A stretch of DNA of 24,031 nt from Peptococcus simiae. GTDB taxonomy: Bacteria; Bacillota; Peptococcia; Peptococcales; Peptococcaceae. The notes under the pieces are model-generated. The model was not told the origin of the DNA and made no database searches. It was given only the letters and a program-made list of their open reading frames with translations. The translations under genes were made by a program, and so were the position numbers. The first letter of the stretch is position 1, and each line of letters opens with the position of its first letter. The stretch lies in assembly GCF_046097595.1 (NCBI RefSeq), contig NZ_JBJUVG010000016.1, forward strand, positions 1-24,031, given 5' to 3'. Below, piece after piece: positions 1 through 6,977 of the stretch.

Positions 1-1447
1 AGTGATAATAATGCCCTATTTCGTGTAGGATGACATCATTTAAGCTTTTTGCCGTTGTGTGTTTTACTGACTCTGGATCAAAATTTCTAATTAGGTTTTT
101 AGGCAGGTATATAGCCTTATCGGCTTTATGGTATCCCCCTATCTTCCCTCTTAAAAAATTATTATCAGTGACCATGAGCGGAGGTAAATCTTTTAAGTTG
201 TATTTTTGTTCGATATACCTCAACTCTTTGTCCACTTGATGGGCTAATTTACTGCCATCATGCAGCTTGTCTTGTACCCAGATATTGTGTTTTTCCTTAG
301 TCTTTCGTACAAACTTAGCACTCACAGATACGGTTGCCCCATTTTCAATAAAGGATATTGTAGCCTTTTTCGCCTTCATAGGGTCCATAGCTGCGGATGT
401 TTTTTCTTCCTGCCCCTCTGCCACCCACTCCTTATAGGTCCTGGCCTTAGTCAGGTAGGTCTTGCCGTCTGCGTCCCTGGCGGCTCTGGGGCCGTCGGGT
501 AGGAGGTCGTCAAAGTCGGGGTCATAGGGGGCTGTGGTGGTCCGGCACCAGGGGTGGAAGGGTGGGGCGGTGGCGCCTATTTCCATCTTGCTGGTGGGGA
601 AGCGCTTACCGTCCATTTCCTGGCAGATGGTTGAGGTCTTGCTGTCCAAGGTGGCGACGATTTCGTATTGCTTGACGCCGGTGGCCTTGTAGGCTTCTTG
701 GGTGCCGGCGGTGGCGATGGCGTTGGACTCGGTCATGACCAGGCGGCCTATGGCGCTCCTCATGGTCTTTTCCGGGAAAGCGGTAACCAGGGCCTTGACG
801 GTCTCGTCCGGTGGTAGGCTTAGGGCCACTTGCCGGCTGAGGGTCTGGTGGAGGGTGTTGACCAGGGTGGCCTGGTCTTTCCACAGGCGTTGGGAGAAGG
901 TGAGGCCGTCTACTGCCCAGGGCTTCCGGATGACGGCGTCCAGCCGGGAGACGGTCATGTCTATATAGGGCATGGTGATAAAGGCGGTATCCTTTAGGCC
1001 GGTTAGGGTGGCCTGGTAGGTGTCGCTGTATTGCTTTTTTAGGTGGTCGGCTAGGTCTTTGTCATAGCTGCTGTAAAATAACTGCATTTCTCGCCGGAGG
1101 GTATCCTTGGCGGCCTGGAGCCTGGATATCCGGACTCGGCGGGAGGCGTTATCCAGCTCCCGCTCCATCTGGCTGGTTAGGGCGCCTGCCTGTCTGGCTC
1201 GCCGGGCAAAGGTTTCCAGGTCCATCCGGTAACCGGCTAGCTCGCCCCGGTTTAGGGCCTCGGCGGCCTTTTGCGGAGACAAATGGTTTTTGTCGGCCAT
1301 CTTGGACAGGTGGCTGTACATCTCCGTGTCTATCTGCCGGAGGGCCTGGTCGTAGGTCTTGGCTATGGCCTGGACTAGGCCCTTATTCTCCTTGTTCCGG
1401 GCTTGCTCCAGCTGCTCGGCGCGTCGGCGCCAGTAGGCTTGGGTCAT
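1..1447 (-). CDS. Phage minor head protein (SPP1 gp7 / Mu F family) fused to a zincin-like metallopeptidase domain; partial
   Basis: Open reading frame that runs off the left edge; 482 residues are visible. Residues about 1-320 look like the phage head morphogenesis (SPP1 gp7 / Mu F) family: a long charged helical N-terminus, then the stretch around TESNAIATAGTQEAY and the hallmark HPWCRTTTAPYD with Cys301. This family binds the portal region and helps head assembly. From about residue 350 the protein changes character: it becomes AT-rich in codon use and Lys/Asn-rich, ending in LHEIGHYYH. HEIGH (residues 475-479) is an HExxH zinc-protease motif with both His and the Glu in place; the third zinc ligand would lie beyond the window. 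The start at 1447 is chosen for the near-perfect site AAAGGCGGTGA 9 bases upstream. It overlaps the portal gene by 65 bases. The family call is solid; the protease function is inferred from a short motif. Confidence 0.88.
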   Translation of the reverse strand, partial: MTQAYWRRRAEQLEQARNKENKGLVQAIAKTYDQALRQIDTEMYSHLSKMADKNHLSPQKAAEALNRGELAGYRMDLETFARRARQAGALTSQMERELDNASRRVRISRLQAAKDTLRREMQLFYSSYDKDLADHLKKQYSDTYQATLTGLKDTAFITMPYIDMTVSRLDAVIRKPWAVDGLTFSQRLWKDQATLVNTLHQTLSRQVALSLPPDETVKALVTAFPEKTMRSAIGRLVMTESNAIATAGTQEAYKATGVKQYEIVATLDSKTSTICQEMDGKRFPTSKMEIGATAPPFHPWCRTTTAPYDPDFDDLLPDGPRAARDADGKTYLTKARTYKEWVAEGQEEKTSAAMDPMKAKKATISFIENGATVSVSAKFVRKTKEKHNIWVQDKLHDGSKLAHQVDKELRYIEQKYNLKDLPPLMVTDNNFLRGKIGGYHKADKAIYLPKNLIRNFDPESVKHTTAKSLNDVILHEIGHYYH

Positions 1448-2879
1448 CTGTCGAGTTCACCGCCTTTGGGGCCAGGGGGAAGGCGGACAGGTAGTCGGCG
1501 ACCTCTTGGGCCTGCTCCTTGTCCAGCCGCTCCTCCTCTTGGTCGACGTCATCCACTAGCGGATGATGCTCCAGCTGAGTCCGTCGGCTTAGGAGGCCGC
1601 TGGAGGCAGTAATCATCCGGATGGCCGACTCTTCATTGACCATCATGTTCCGCTTAAATGAAATGTCAGCTAGGAGGTCCGGCTGGCTATTGCCGTAGGT
1701 GGCTAGCTTAAAGAAGTACTGCAAATGCTCAAAGGAGGCCTGCCACTCTAGCTCCATGCCCGCAGCATCCAGCTCGATATCAGCGTACATGCTCTTGATG
1801 TTCATCTCATTAGGCGCGTTGCCGGACCGCTCCTGGCGCATGTCCAGGCCCCGGCCGTTTTCGATGAGCTTTTCCTTTAGGAGCTGTAGGTATACCTGGA
1901 AGTTAGCCGCATTGACTTCGATATTCAAAGGGTCAACGCTGCCGTCTTCGGATAGCTGGAGGACCCCTGTCCGGTTCATCTCACCCCGGACCTCCCTCGG
2001 GTCCTCGCCGTCATAGCCCCGGATGACCAGGATGGTGTTCCGGCTGTCCTCCTGCATCTGGTCCCCAAAGGTGGATAAAATTAAATTGATGTTGTCCTGG
2101 AGGGTCTTGACCCGGGACAGGAGACTGATCTCTTCGGCATTGTACCTAAAATAAATAAATGGTATCTTGCCCCAGGTGAAGCCCTGGGCCTCTGCCTCGT
2201 CGTCTGCCGGCTTTAATTCGCCAGTATACATATAGGCCCTGGCGTCGATAAAATGCATGTCGGCGTCTTCGTATTTAAAAATCTGGACGCCATTATCTGT
2301 GTAAAATTCCACGTACCTGGTGTAGGTCATGCCCTGCCGATCGGCGTTCCAGTCCTTGTCGTCCCGGATGCGGATAAGCGCCTGGAGGCTCTCGTGCTCG
2401 GCATCTTCCCAAATCGGGATGATGTAACGGGCGTCTATCTTCCGATAACGGAGCCGGCCGTCCTCGATGTAGAGGTATAGCCAGCCGATGGCGCAATTCA
2501 TGGCATCCTTGGCTATTTTTATCCAGGTACGCAAAAACCGCCGGTCGACAAAATCGGCCAAGGCGGTTGCATATTGATCGTTATCGTCACAGGTGATGGC
2601 TGGCTGCTCGCTTAGGATGTAGTTGACCTTCTGGTCTACCAGGAGGGCGTACTTGTTATCCTTGATGATGGTGTTAGGCAATCCGGCCAGGGCCACGAGG
2701 CGACCCTCGTCGTTGACGCCCAGGCGCTGCTTCTCGTCAATCTTCTGCCGGCCCTTGTAGTAGTCCACGCCGGCAAAGGCCATTTTTTTAGCCTCGGACC
2801 GTTCCCATTCTTTTAGCTTGTGGACCAGGTAGCTTTTGAGGGCCTTGCCGGTTAAGTCACGTACGTCTATGGGTCTCAC
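1383..2879 (-). CDS. Phage portal protein, SPP1 Gp6-like
   Basis: A 498-residue protein whose length and composition match SPP1 Gp6-like portals. Twelve copies form the ring through which DNA enters and leaves the capsid, and on which the terminase docks. Recognisable parts are the N-terminal segment with YYKGRQKI, the stretch LVDQKVNYILSEQPAI typical of this family, a central wing with WGKIPFIYFRYN, and a long C-terminal helical stem and crown rich in Asp and Glu. The start is GTG at 2879, whose GTGA overlaps the stop of the terminase C-terminal fragment, so the two are probably translationally coupled. Its place between terminase and minor head protein is the standard order. Nothing looks broken. 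It could be named only by family; no close relative can be stated from memory. Confidence 0.93.
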   Translation of the reverse strand: MRPIDVRDLTGKALKSYLVHKLKEWERSEAKKMAFAGVDYYKGRQKIDEKQRLGVNDEGRLVALAGLPNTIIKDNKYALLVDQKVNYILSEQPAITCDDNDQYATALADFVDRRFLRTWIKIAKDAMNCAIGWLYLYIEDGRLRYRKIDARYIIPIWEDAEHESLQALIRIRDDKDWNADRQGMTYTRYVEFYTDNGVQIFKYEDADMHFIDARAYMYTGELKPADDEAEAQGFTWGKIPFIYFRYNAEEISLLSRVKTLQDNINLILSTFGDQMQEDSRNTILVIRGYDGEDPREVRGEMNRTGVLQLSEDGSVDPLNIEVNAANFQVYLQLLKEKLIENGRGLDMRQERSGNAPNEMNIKSMYADIELDAAGMELEWQASFEHLQYFFKLATYGNSQPDLLADISFKRNMMVNEESAIRMITASSGLLSRRTQLEHHPLVDDVDQEEERLDKEQAQEVADYLSAFPLAPKAVNSTDDPSLLAPTRRAAGASPEQGE

Positions 2880-3136
2880 CTCTTACCTTTTAGCTTAAAA
2901 TTAGCCCCGCGGATGTGCCGCTCCAGGCTATACCTAGTGGCGTCGATGCAGTTATGAACAATATAACCTCCGTTCACTGCAAAATTATTGTGTTCTTGAA
3001 CCTCGAGATTATACACGTCATCACGGCCGACAAAGGTCACGCTTTTTACGGGCACGTAGTCTATTTGCACAAGCTCTTCCGCAGGTTTCTTGCTGCTGAT
3101 ATCGGTTGGCCTTAAAAAGTTTCCCACAAAAAGCAC
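2876..3136 (-). CDS. Split-intein C-half fused to the last 24 residues of the large terminase
   Basis: Short frame holding intein blocks F and G: DDVYNLEVQEHNNF and then NGGYIVHN, followed directly by Cys+1. After that come the C-terminal terminase residues CIDATRYSLERH and a basic tail; the Cys codon is at 2948-2950. The sequence NDH/CIDATRYSLE restored across the two pieces is the usual end of the terminase nuclease domain. The frame differs from both the terminase N-piece and the HNH gene, and it is closed upstream by a TAG near 3160, so it cannot be read through. The start is uncertain. GTG at 3136 sits only one base from an AAGGAG (3138-3143); the GTG at 3127 is 10 bases from it and is the better choice, giving 83 residues. 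The penultimate His, final Asn and Cys+1 needed for splicing are all present. The fragment is probably expressed and joined in trans to the N-piece; that is inference. Confidence 0.85.
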   Translation of the reverse strand: MLFVGNFLRPTDISSKKPAEELVQIDYVPVKSVTFVGRDDVYNLEVQEHNNFAVNGGYIVHNCIDATRYSLERHIRGANFKLKGKR

Positions 3137-3650
3137 ACTCCTTCTGAATATCGTCTACGCCCGACTGGCGGCGAAAAGCTGATTTACAGGCGCTTGAGCA
3201 AAATCTATTCACCCCTGTTGCTTCAGCTCGGTATGATTTGCCGCACTGCAGGCACACAAAATCATCTTTTTGATGTAGCTTTTCCTTGGTTCGTTCATAG
3301 TGTTTTTTGTGCCACTCAATGCCTTCGTCGCTGCTATGCCATATGCCGGCGTATCCACGTGCGTGGTTCATTCTTTTAACTTGTGCTTGATATTCCTCTT
3401 GGGTTTTAGCTACACCGTGTAGACTGGCGTGCTCCTCGCCCTTCAACAACTGCAAATTGTCAATTCGGTTATTATTTTTATCACCGTCAATATGATGGAT
3501 ATGGTAGCCCTTGGGAATTCTTCCTTTTTCCAGCTCCCACACATACCTGTGAAGTCTTTTCCGCTCCCCACCAATCTTGCAGGATGACAAATAATAACCT
3601 GTGGACGCGTCTTTAGTAAACTTATATCCGTTAAGCATGACTTGCTTCAT
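3021..3650 (-). CDS. HNH homing endonuclease, nested between the intein halves
   Basis: A 209-residue free-standing HNH endonuclease. The N-terminal part is of the phage HNH type, with HRYVWELEKGRIPKGYHIHH (residues about 35-54), DGDKNNNRIDNLQLL and EEH, so the HNH metal and catalytic residues appear intact. It is followed by two CxxC-type zinc-finger-like modules (CLQCGKSY..CSSAC and CAFCGKLF..CGRAC), which probably contact DNA. It has its own ribosome site, AAAGGGG, 7 bases before ATG at 3650, inside the last codons of the terminase N-piece (20-base overlap). Its 3' end overlaps the intein C-half by about 115 bases in another frame. The position implies a homing role: cutting uninterrupted terminase genes so that the intein cassette is copied in. 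An alternative is a packaging-associated HNH of the HK97 gp74 kind, which is usually found beside, not inside, the terminase genes. Confidence 0.9.
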   Translation of the reverse strand: MKQVMLNGYKFTKDASTGYYLSSCKIGGERKRLHRYVWELEKGRIPKGYHIHHIDGDKNNNRIDNLQLLKGEEHASLHGVAKTQEEYQAQVKRMNHARGYAGIWHSSDEGIEWHKKHYERTKEKLHQKDDFVCLQCGKSYRAEATGVNRFCSSACKSAFRRQSGVDDIQKECAFCGKLFKANRYQQQETCGRACANRLRARKKRDLCRP

Positions 3651-5115
3651 ATCGCAGCCCCTTTATTTTCACAAGGCAATCTTGGTCTGTTAAGTCGCGC
3701 ACCAGCTTCCATCCATGCTGAGTTAACACCGGATGGTCACCTGTGGCGCAAACCTTACCGCCGTCCTCTAGTTCAATCTCAAAGATAGGGGCGGATTCCC
3801 TTGTTTTTCGAACATCAAAAAAACGCCCCCACTGAGGCCTATTATTTTCATTTACGCAGCACACAAGCCCTTCTGTCCCTACCAAATCAGCTATTTTATA
3901 GCCGCCTTTATCCGTATGCACTATAGTATCTCCAGCTAGGCAGTGATCATTCTTGTCCGGGTAGTCCGCCCGCCAGTTGCCGTTGGCGTCTTTTTCAAAC
4001 TCGTACTCGGCAAACTCCCGGGCGGTATTGGGGCAGCGGACGGGGTCTATATAAATATGCTCTAAATTTTGTAGCCACAAGAAGCCATGGTCCCGGCTGT
4101 CCGGGCCTTTTTTCGCCCGGTTGACCCGGAGGCCCCGGTCCCGGAGCTCTGCATTGCTCCGGGGCTCGTTGTCGGCGGTTATCCGCCGGTTGTCTTGGTT
4201 TTCGGAGGCAATGGCCTGGTATATCTCGTCAAACTTGGCCCCGACCTTGTAGTACTCATGGAATATGTACAGGGACCGGTGTTTAGCGTCATAGTAGTTG
4301 ACCGTATAGACAAAGGGGTCTGTGGCATAGCCCCAGTCAATGCCTCGGTTCAAGCGGTCAAAACCCTTGATGGATGCATCCGGGATTTCGACCAGGGATA
4401 GGTTGGCGAAGACTTCGCCGCCGGTCCCGGTCACCTCACCTAAAAATTCATGCCGGTAGCGGTCAGGCTTGGCCTGCATGAGGTGCTCTGCCTCCACCAG
4501 GAAGGGGTCACCTAGCCAGTCGGCCGGAACGGTCAAATAGGTTGAGTGGTGGATGAGCGTATCCGGGCGGCTGGTGATGGCGTTGGTCCAGCTCTGGACC
4601 GACTTGGGCGGGTTAAAACTGTAAAAAACGGTAAAGGTTGGTCCACCACGTAAAAGGGTCTGGTTAATCACGTCTATTTCCTCCTGTCCTTGAAATTCAT
4701 CGACTTCCTCATACCAGATGTAGCGGATGTAACCATGGGACACCTTGGTGGACTTGAGCTTTTTAGGCTTATCGGCGCCGCGGAAAAGGACCCGCTGGCC
4801 GGTTGGCTCATATATGAGCTCCATGGGACTGACCTTGGCCCGCCATAGGTGGCTGACGCCTAGCTTCTCAATAGCCCACAAGAGCTGCTCAAACACGCTA
4901 TCCCGGAGGTAGAGGCCTACCTTGCGGATGGCTACCGCACTGGCGTCCGGATTTTGCATCATGCCCAGGATGATTTCTACCGCTACAAAGGAGGACTTAG
5001 TACTGCCCCGGCCGCCCTTGAGCCAGTAGTGGGTGTAGAGGTCTTCCTTGACCGCCTGGTGGACGCCATAAAAGGCGGGGGCGATGAGGTCGGTTAGCTT
5101 AACCATTGATATCAT
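3631..5115 (-). CDS. terL: Terminase large subunit (PBSX-type), N-terminal part fused to a split-intein N-half
   Basis: Residues 1-391 are the DNA-packaging motor: ATPase domain with Walker A GGRGSTKSS (about residues 34-42) and Walker B IWYEEVDEF, then an RNase H-like nuclease domain with RGIDWGYATDPF. Residues 392-494 are an intein N-half of 103 residues, starting at Cys392 (codon 3940-3942). Block A is CLAGDTIVHT and block B is ATGDHPVL with the TxxH pattern; it ends with DCLVKIKG and a stop after only a few more residues. The intein lies within NDH/CIDA, the last acidic motif of the nuclease, so an unspliced protein should lack nuclease activity. Adding the 24-residue C-piece gives about 415 residues, normal for this family. 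Start at 5115: GGGGTGA lies 9 bases upstream; a second Met at 5106 is possible. It overlaps the small subunit by 17 bases. Confidence 0.93.
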   Translation of the reverse strand: MISMVKLTDLIAPAFYGVHQAVKEDLYTHYWLKGGRGSTKSSFVAVEIILGMMQNPDASAVAIRKVGLYLRDSVFEQLLWAIEKLGVSHLWRAKVSPMELIYEPTGQRVLFRGADKPKKLKSTKVSHGYIRYIWYEEVDEFQGQEEIDVINQTLLRGGPTFTVFYSFNPPKSVQSWTNAITSRPDTLIHHSTYLTVPADWLGDPFLVEAEHLMQAKPDRYRHEFLGEVTGTGGEVFANLSLVEIPDASIKGFDRLNRGIDWGYATDPFVYTVNYYDAKHRSLYIFHEYYKVGAKFDEIYQAIASENQDNRRITADNEPRSNAELRDRGLRVNRAKKGPDSRDHGFLWLQNLEHIYIDPVRCPNTAREFAEYEFEKDANGNWRADYPDKNDHCLAGDTIVHTDKGGYKIADLVGTEGLVCCVNENNRPQWGRFFDVRKTRESAPIFEIELEDGGKVCATGDHPVLTQHGWKLVRDLTDQDCLVKIKGLRYEASHA

Positions 5116-5509
5116 CTACAATCGTCACCCCCACGCTACCGACAAGGTCAACGCGTTCGGTCCATGCGCCATAGCGCTTACCGAGCAACTCAGCTGCCTT
5201 GATGCGGTCTTTAGCCCCTACTGCAACATCGATAACCTCCCCGTTGACTATGGCCTGCTCTGTCTGTTCCCCGCGCAAGACCGATGTAAGATAGCTTAAG
5301 ACTTCTTCCTGGCTGGCAATGGTCTCTCCTTCAAAATCATCCATGCGATCATCTATATAAGCCTTAACACTAGGATTATCTAGGATTCTACAGCCATCAG
5401 ACTTCGCATAGTTTTCACTGTATCCGGCCTTAACCAGGCTTCGATATTTATTTCCGCTGATGATGAACTCATCAGCAAACCGCTTTTGCTTGGGTGTCAA
5501 CTTGCTCAT
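5099..5509 (-). CDS. terS: Terminase small subunit
   Basis: A 136-residue protein of the Terminase_2 family. It opens with LTPKQKRFADEFIISGN, the typical first helix, followed by the helix-turn-helix region SLVKAGYSENYAKSDGCRIL that recognises the packaging site. A central helical stretch carries SQEEVLSYLTSVLRGE, and the C-terminus contains AKDRIKAAELLGKRYGAW, another family hallmark. The small subunit binds the pac or cos site and feeds DNA to the large subunit. It is the first gene of the leftward late operon, directly after the terminator of hicB, and its last 17 bases overlap terL. A promoter for it is not obvious in the short gap to hicB; readthrough from upstream or activation by the late regulator is possible. 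Confidence 0.93.
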   Translation of the reverse strand: MSKLTPKQKRFADEFIISGNKYRSLVKAGYSENYAKSDGCRILDNPSVKAYIDDRMDDFEGETIASQEEVLSYLTSVLRGEQTEQAIVNGEVIDVAVGAKDRIKAAELLGKRYGAWTERVDLVGSVGVTIVDDING

Positions 5510-5534
5510 GAATGCACCACCACCTTTTTACGCA

Positions 5535-5562
5535 TCAAAAAAGACACCCGAGTAGGTGTCTT
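5535..5562 (-). terminator. Rho-independent terminator after hicB
   Basis: Read on the minus strand, the arms AAGACACC and GGTGTCTT enclose a 6-base loop and are followed by TTTTTT. It separates the HicAB unit from the terminase operon. Confidence 0.85.
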
Positions 5563-5577
5563 AAGAGTATAGATTTA

Positions 5578-5994
5578 TTAAACACACTGCAACTCTTGCT
5601 TCAAAGCCTCCTGCAGCACCTGAGAGCAATTAATGTTTCTGCTTTTTGCCATCTCATTGAGGTAGCTTGGCAGGGAGACCGTACGCTGGACCGTTTTATG
5701 ATCCATGCTTCGCACATAGGCATCAATATCTAGGCCTACCAAGGTAACAAAGGTACCCACAGGCAGAGTGCCCTCCAATGCTTCAGGCTTAACATCCTTT
5801 ACCGCTGAAGCCTTAGGATAGCCATCCCCAGCGATATAAGCCTCATAGAGCCAGGTGCCTAGGGCATCCTCCGCCATTTCAAAAGCCTGCGCCTCACTGT
5901 CTCCTTGGGTAACAATGCCGTCCAAGTCAGGAAATTCGACAATATAGCCCCCCTCTTCAGCAGCATAAAAGATAGCCGGATAGACTAAAAACAT
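5578..5994 (-). CDS. hicB: HicB-type antitoxin
   Basis: A 138-residue antitoxin that neutralises HicA and usually represses its own operon. The N-terminal part is the partly degraded RNase H-like HicB fold: YPAIFYAAEEGGYIVEFPDL, DGIVTQGDSEAQAFEMAEDA and the following LGTWLYEA helix. The C-terminal part (VQRTVSLPSYLNEMAKSRNI, then CSQVLQEALKQEL) is a ribbon-helix-helix DNA-binding domain. The start at 5994 is preferred over an upstream Met at 6027 because AAAGGGG lies 8 bases before it and the HicB fold begins there. It follows hicA by 40 bases in the same operon. In prophages such pairs may stabilise the element or act in defence; the sequence does not say which. Confidence 0.93.
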   Translation of the reverse strand: MFLVYPAIFYAAEEGGYIVEFPDLDGIVTQGDSEAQAFEMAEDALGTWLYEAYIAGDGYPKASAVKDVKPEALEGTLPVGTFVTLVGLDIDAYVRSMDHKTVQRTVSLPSYLNEMAKSRNINCSQVLQEALKQELQCV

Positions 5995-6034
5995 ATGCCC
6001 AACCCCTTTCTCTAAAATCGGAAGCAAGGAGGGG

Positions 6035-6223
6035 CTATTTCAGCCCCGCTTGTTTCAGAATGGCTTTTTCAAGCCCCTTCTTCAACTCCTTGCTGTGAAC
6101 GGGCACTAATGTGCTCCGCCCGTCAGGATGGCGCAACTTCTGGTGACTTCCCTTCCCACCTGGGACTACTTGGAAGCCATGCTTTTCCAAAAGCCGGATC
6201 ATCTCCTTAGAGCTCATCGGCAT
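6035..6223 (-). CDS. hicA: HicA-type mRNA interferase toxin
   Basis: A 62-residue double-stranded-RNA-binding-fold toxin that cleaves mRNA. The motif GGKGSHQKLRHPDGR includes the catalytic His conserved in HicA, and the start SSKEMIRLLEKHGF is typical of the family. The Met at 6223 is chosen because a perfect GAAAGGAGG lies 7 bases upstream and the length then equals that of most HicA proteins; the in-frame upstream Met residues would overlap the -10 element. Toxin first, antitoxin second is the standard order. No truncation or missing residue is visible, so the toxin is probably active and must be held by HicB. Confidence 0.93.
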   Translation of the reverse strand: MPMSSKEMIRLLEKHGFQVVPGGKGSHQKLRHPDGRSTLVPVHSKELKKGLEKAILKQAGLK

Positions 6224-6245
6224 AAGGCGCCCTCCTTTCATAAAC

Positions 6246-6274
6246 ATTATACATAATATTACGTATAACATCAA
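6246..6274 (-). promoter_or_regulatory. hicAB promoter with overlapping operator palindrome
   Basis: On the minus strand, a -35 TTGATG (6269-6274) and a perfect -10 TATAAT (6246-6251) are 17 bases apart. A 22-base near-perfect palindrome (6247-6268, arms TTATACGTAAT and ATTATGTATAA, one mismatched pair) fills the spacer and most of the -10. This is the expected place for the HicB ribbon-helix-helix to repress its own operon. Confidence 0.8.
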
Positions 6275-6286
6275 GGGGTTAACAAT

Positions 6287-6308
6287 AAAAAGGCGCCCTT
6301 GCGGGCGC
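6287..6308 (-). terminator. Rho-independent terminator after the DUF1492 gene
   Basis: On the minus strand, GCGCCC-GCAA-GGGCGC is followed by C and TTTTT. It ends transcription of the early/middle operon just before the hicAB promoter. Confidence 0.85.
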
Positions 6309-6358
6309 TAAAAAGGAGGAAAGGAGGTAAGACAACTGACCAACTTTTCACACATACA

Positions 6359-6772
6359 CTATAACACATGTCCATAGTGTCTTTTAATGTCTTTTAGTGC
6401 CCTTCCATGCAATTTGTGTAAATACCTTAAATCGTAGCCCATCCGCCGAGCAATGGTCTCCCACTTGTAGCCATCAACGTAACGCAAGTGTAGCAACCAT
6501 ATCAGCCTATCGTCCTCTAGGCTATAGATGACATCACAGACTTCCTTCCGCAGCTTGTTGGCTCGTGTGATGCGGTCAATAAGCTCTGCCCGCAGGTCGA
6601 CCATCTCCGCCACAATATCATCAATATCTCGCCCGCTGCCCCCCTTTGGCATATCCGATAGCTCAGCGCTCATCCGTGTCGCCTCGTCACGCAGAGCGGC
6701 GATCTGCTCATAGCAGGCCTCCACTTCCGTTGTTGCAAATTGATACTGCTTAAGATACATCTTCACATCCAT
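6359..6772 (-). CDS. DUF1492 / ArpU-like phage transcription regulator, sigma-70 region 4-like
   Basis: A 137-residue protein matching the DUF1492 phage family. The N-terminal helical part includes MYLKQYQF and LSDMPKGGSGRDIDDIVAEM, where the SDMPxGGxGRD motif is the family signature. A coiled middle follows, and the C-terminal region 4-like helix-turn-helix contains LRYVDGYKWETIARRMGY and RYLHKLHGRALKDI. Relatives sit just before the packaging genes and are thought to control late transcription; ArpU and RinA are comparable. The start at 6772 is picked because the family begins close to MDVKMYLKQ and GAGG lies 5 bases upstream; an in-frame ATG at 6817 would overlap the previous gene by 38 bases. 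Its position as the last gene before the late block fits a late activator. The function is inferred from the family. Confidence 0.85.
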   Translation of the reverse strand: MDVKMYLKQYQFATTEVEACYEQIAALRDEATRMSAELSDMPKGGSGRDIDDIVAEMVDLRAELIDRITRANKLRKEVCDVIYSLEDDRLIWLLHLRYVDGYKWETIARRMGYDLRYLHKLHGRALKDIKRHYGHVL

Positions 6773-6779
6773 TGGCGCC

Positions 6780-6977
6780 TCAACTTTCTGCATCCCACAA
6801 GTCAAGCAAATGGCCATACCGCCAGAACTTTTTTAACGTGGCCACCCTCGAATACACCGTCGAAGGCTCTCTCTTTAAGTCGCCGGCAATCTCATCTACA
6901 GTAAGGCCGCCCCGCTCCAGCATGCCGACCAAATAAACATCTTCCTCCTGCGTCCACCTGGTGCCTTTGGGCTTCAT
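6780..6977 (-). CDS. Small Myb/SANT-like helix-turn-helix protein
   Basis: A 65-residue protein. It begins MKPKGTRWTQEEDVYLVGML, a pattern like SANT/Myb-type DNA-binding domains, and goes on with LTVDEIAGDLKREPSTVYSR, a clear helix-turn-helix. It probably binds DNA; target and role are unknown. The start at 6977 has GGGAGGAG 5-6 bases upstream and shares ATGA with the stop of the preceding gene, so translation is coupled. It lies directly before the DUF1492 regulator, so the two may act together in middle or late control. Confidence in it being a gene is high; the functional call rests on the helix-turn-helix pattern only. Confidence 0.78.
   Translation of the reverse strand: MKPKGTRWTQEEDVYLVGMLERGGLTVDEIAGDLKREPSTVYSRVATLKKFWRYGHLLDLWDAES

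Noticed and set aside
1403..1612. Plus-strand frames opposite the head genes (also around 30-500 and 1699-2016)
   Set aside because: They are mirror images of well-supported minus-strand genes and lack family motifs or ribosome sites.
2876..3650. Group I or II intron instead of an intein
   Set aside because: The coding frame continues into the clear protein motifs CLAGDT and VHN-C at the exact terminase joint, which an intron would not show.
2876..5115. Terminase as a decayed pseudogene with two frameshifts
   Set aside because: The HNH gene has its own start and ribosome site, its N-terminus looks like that of free-standing HNH proteins, and both intein halves keep every splice residue. Decay or sequencing error remains possible but is less likely.
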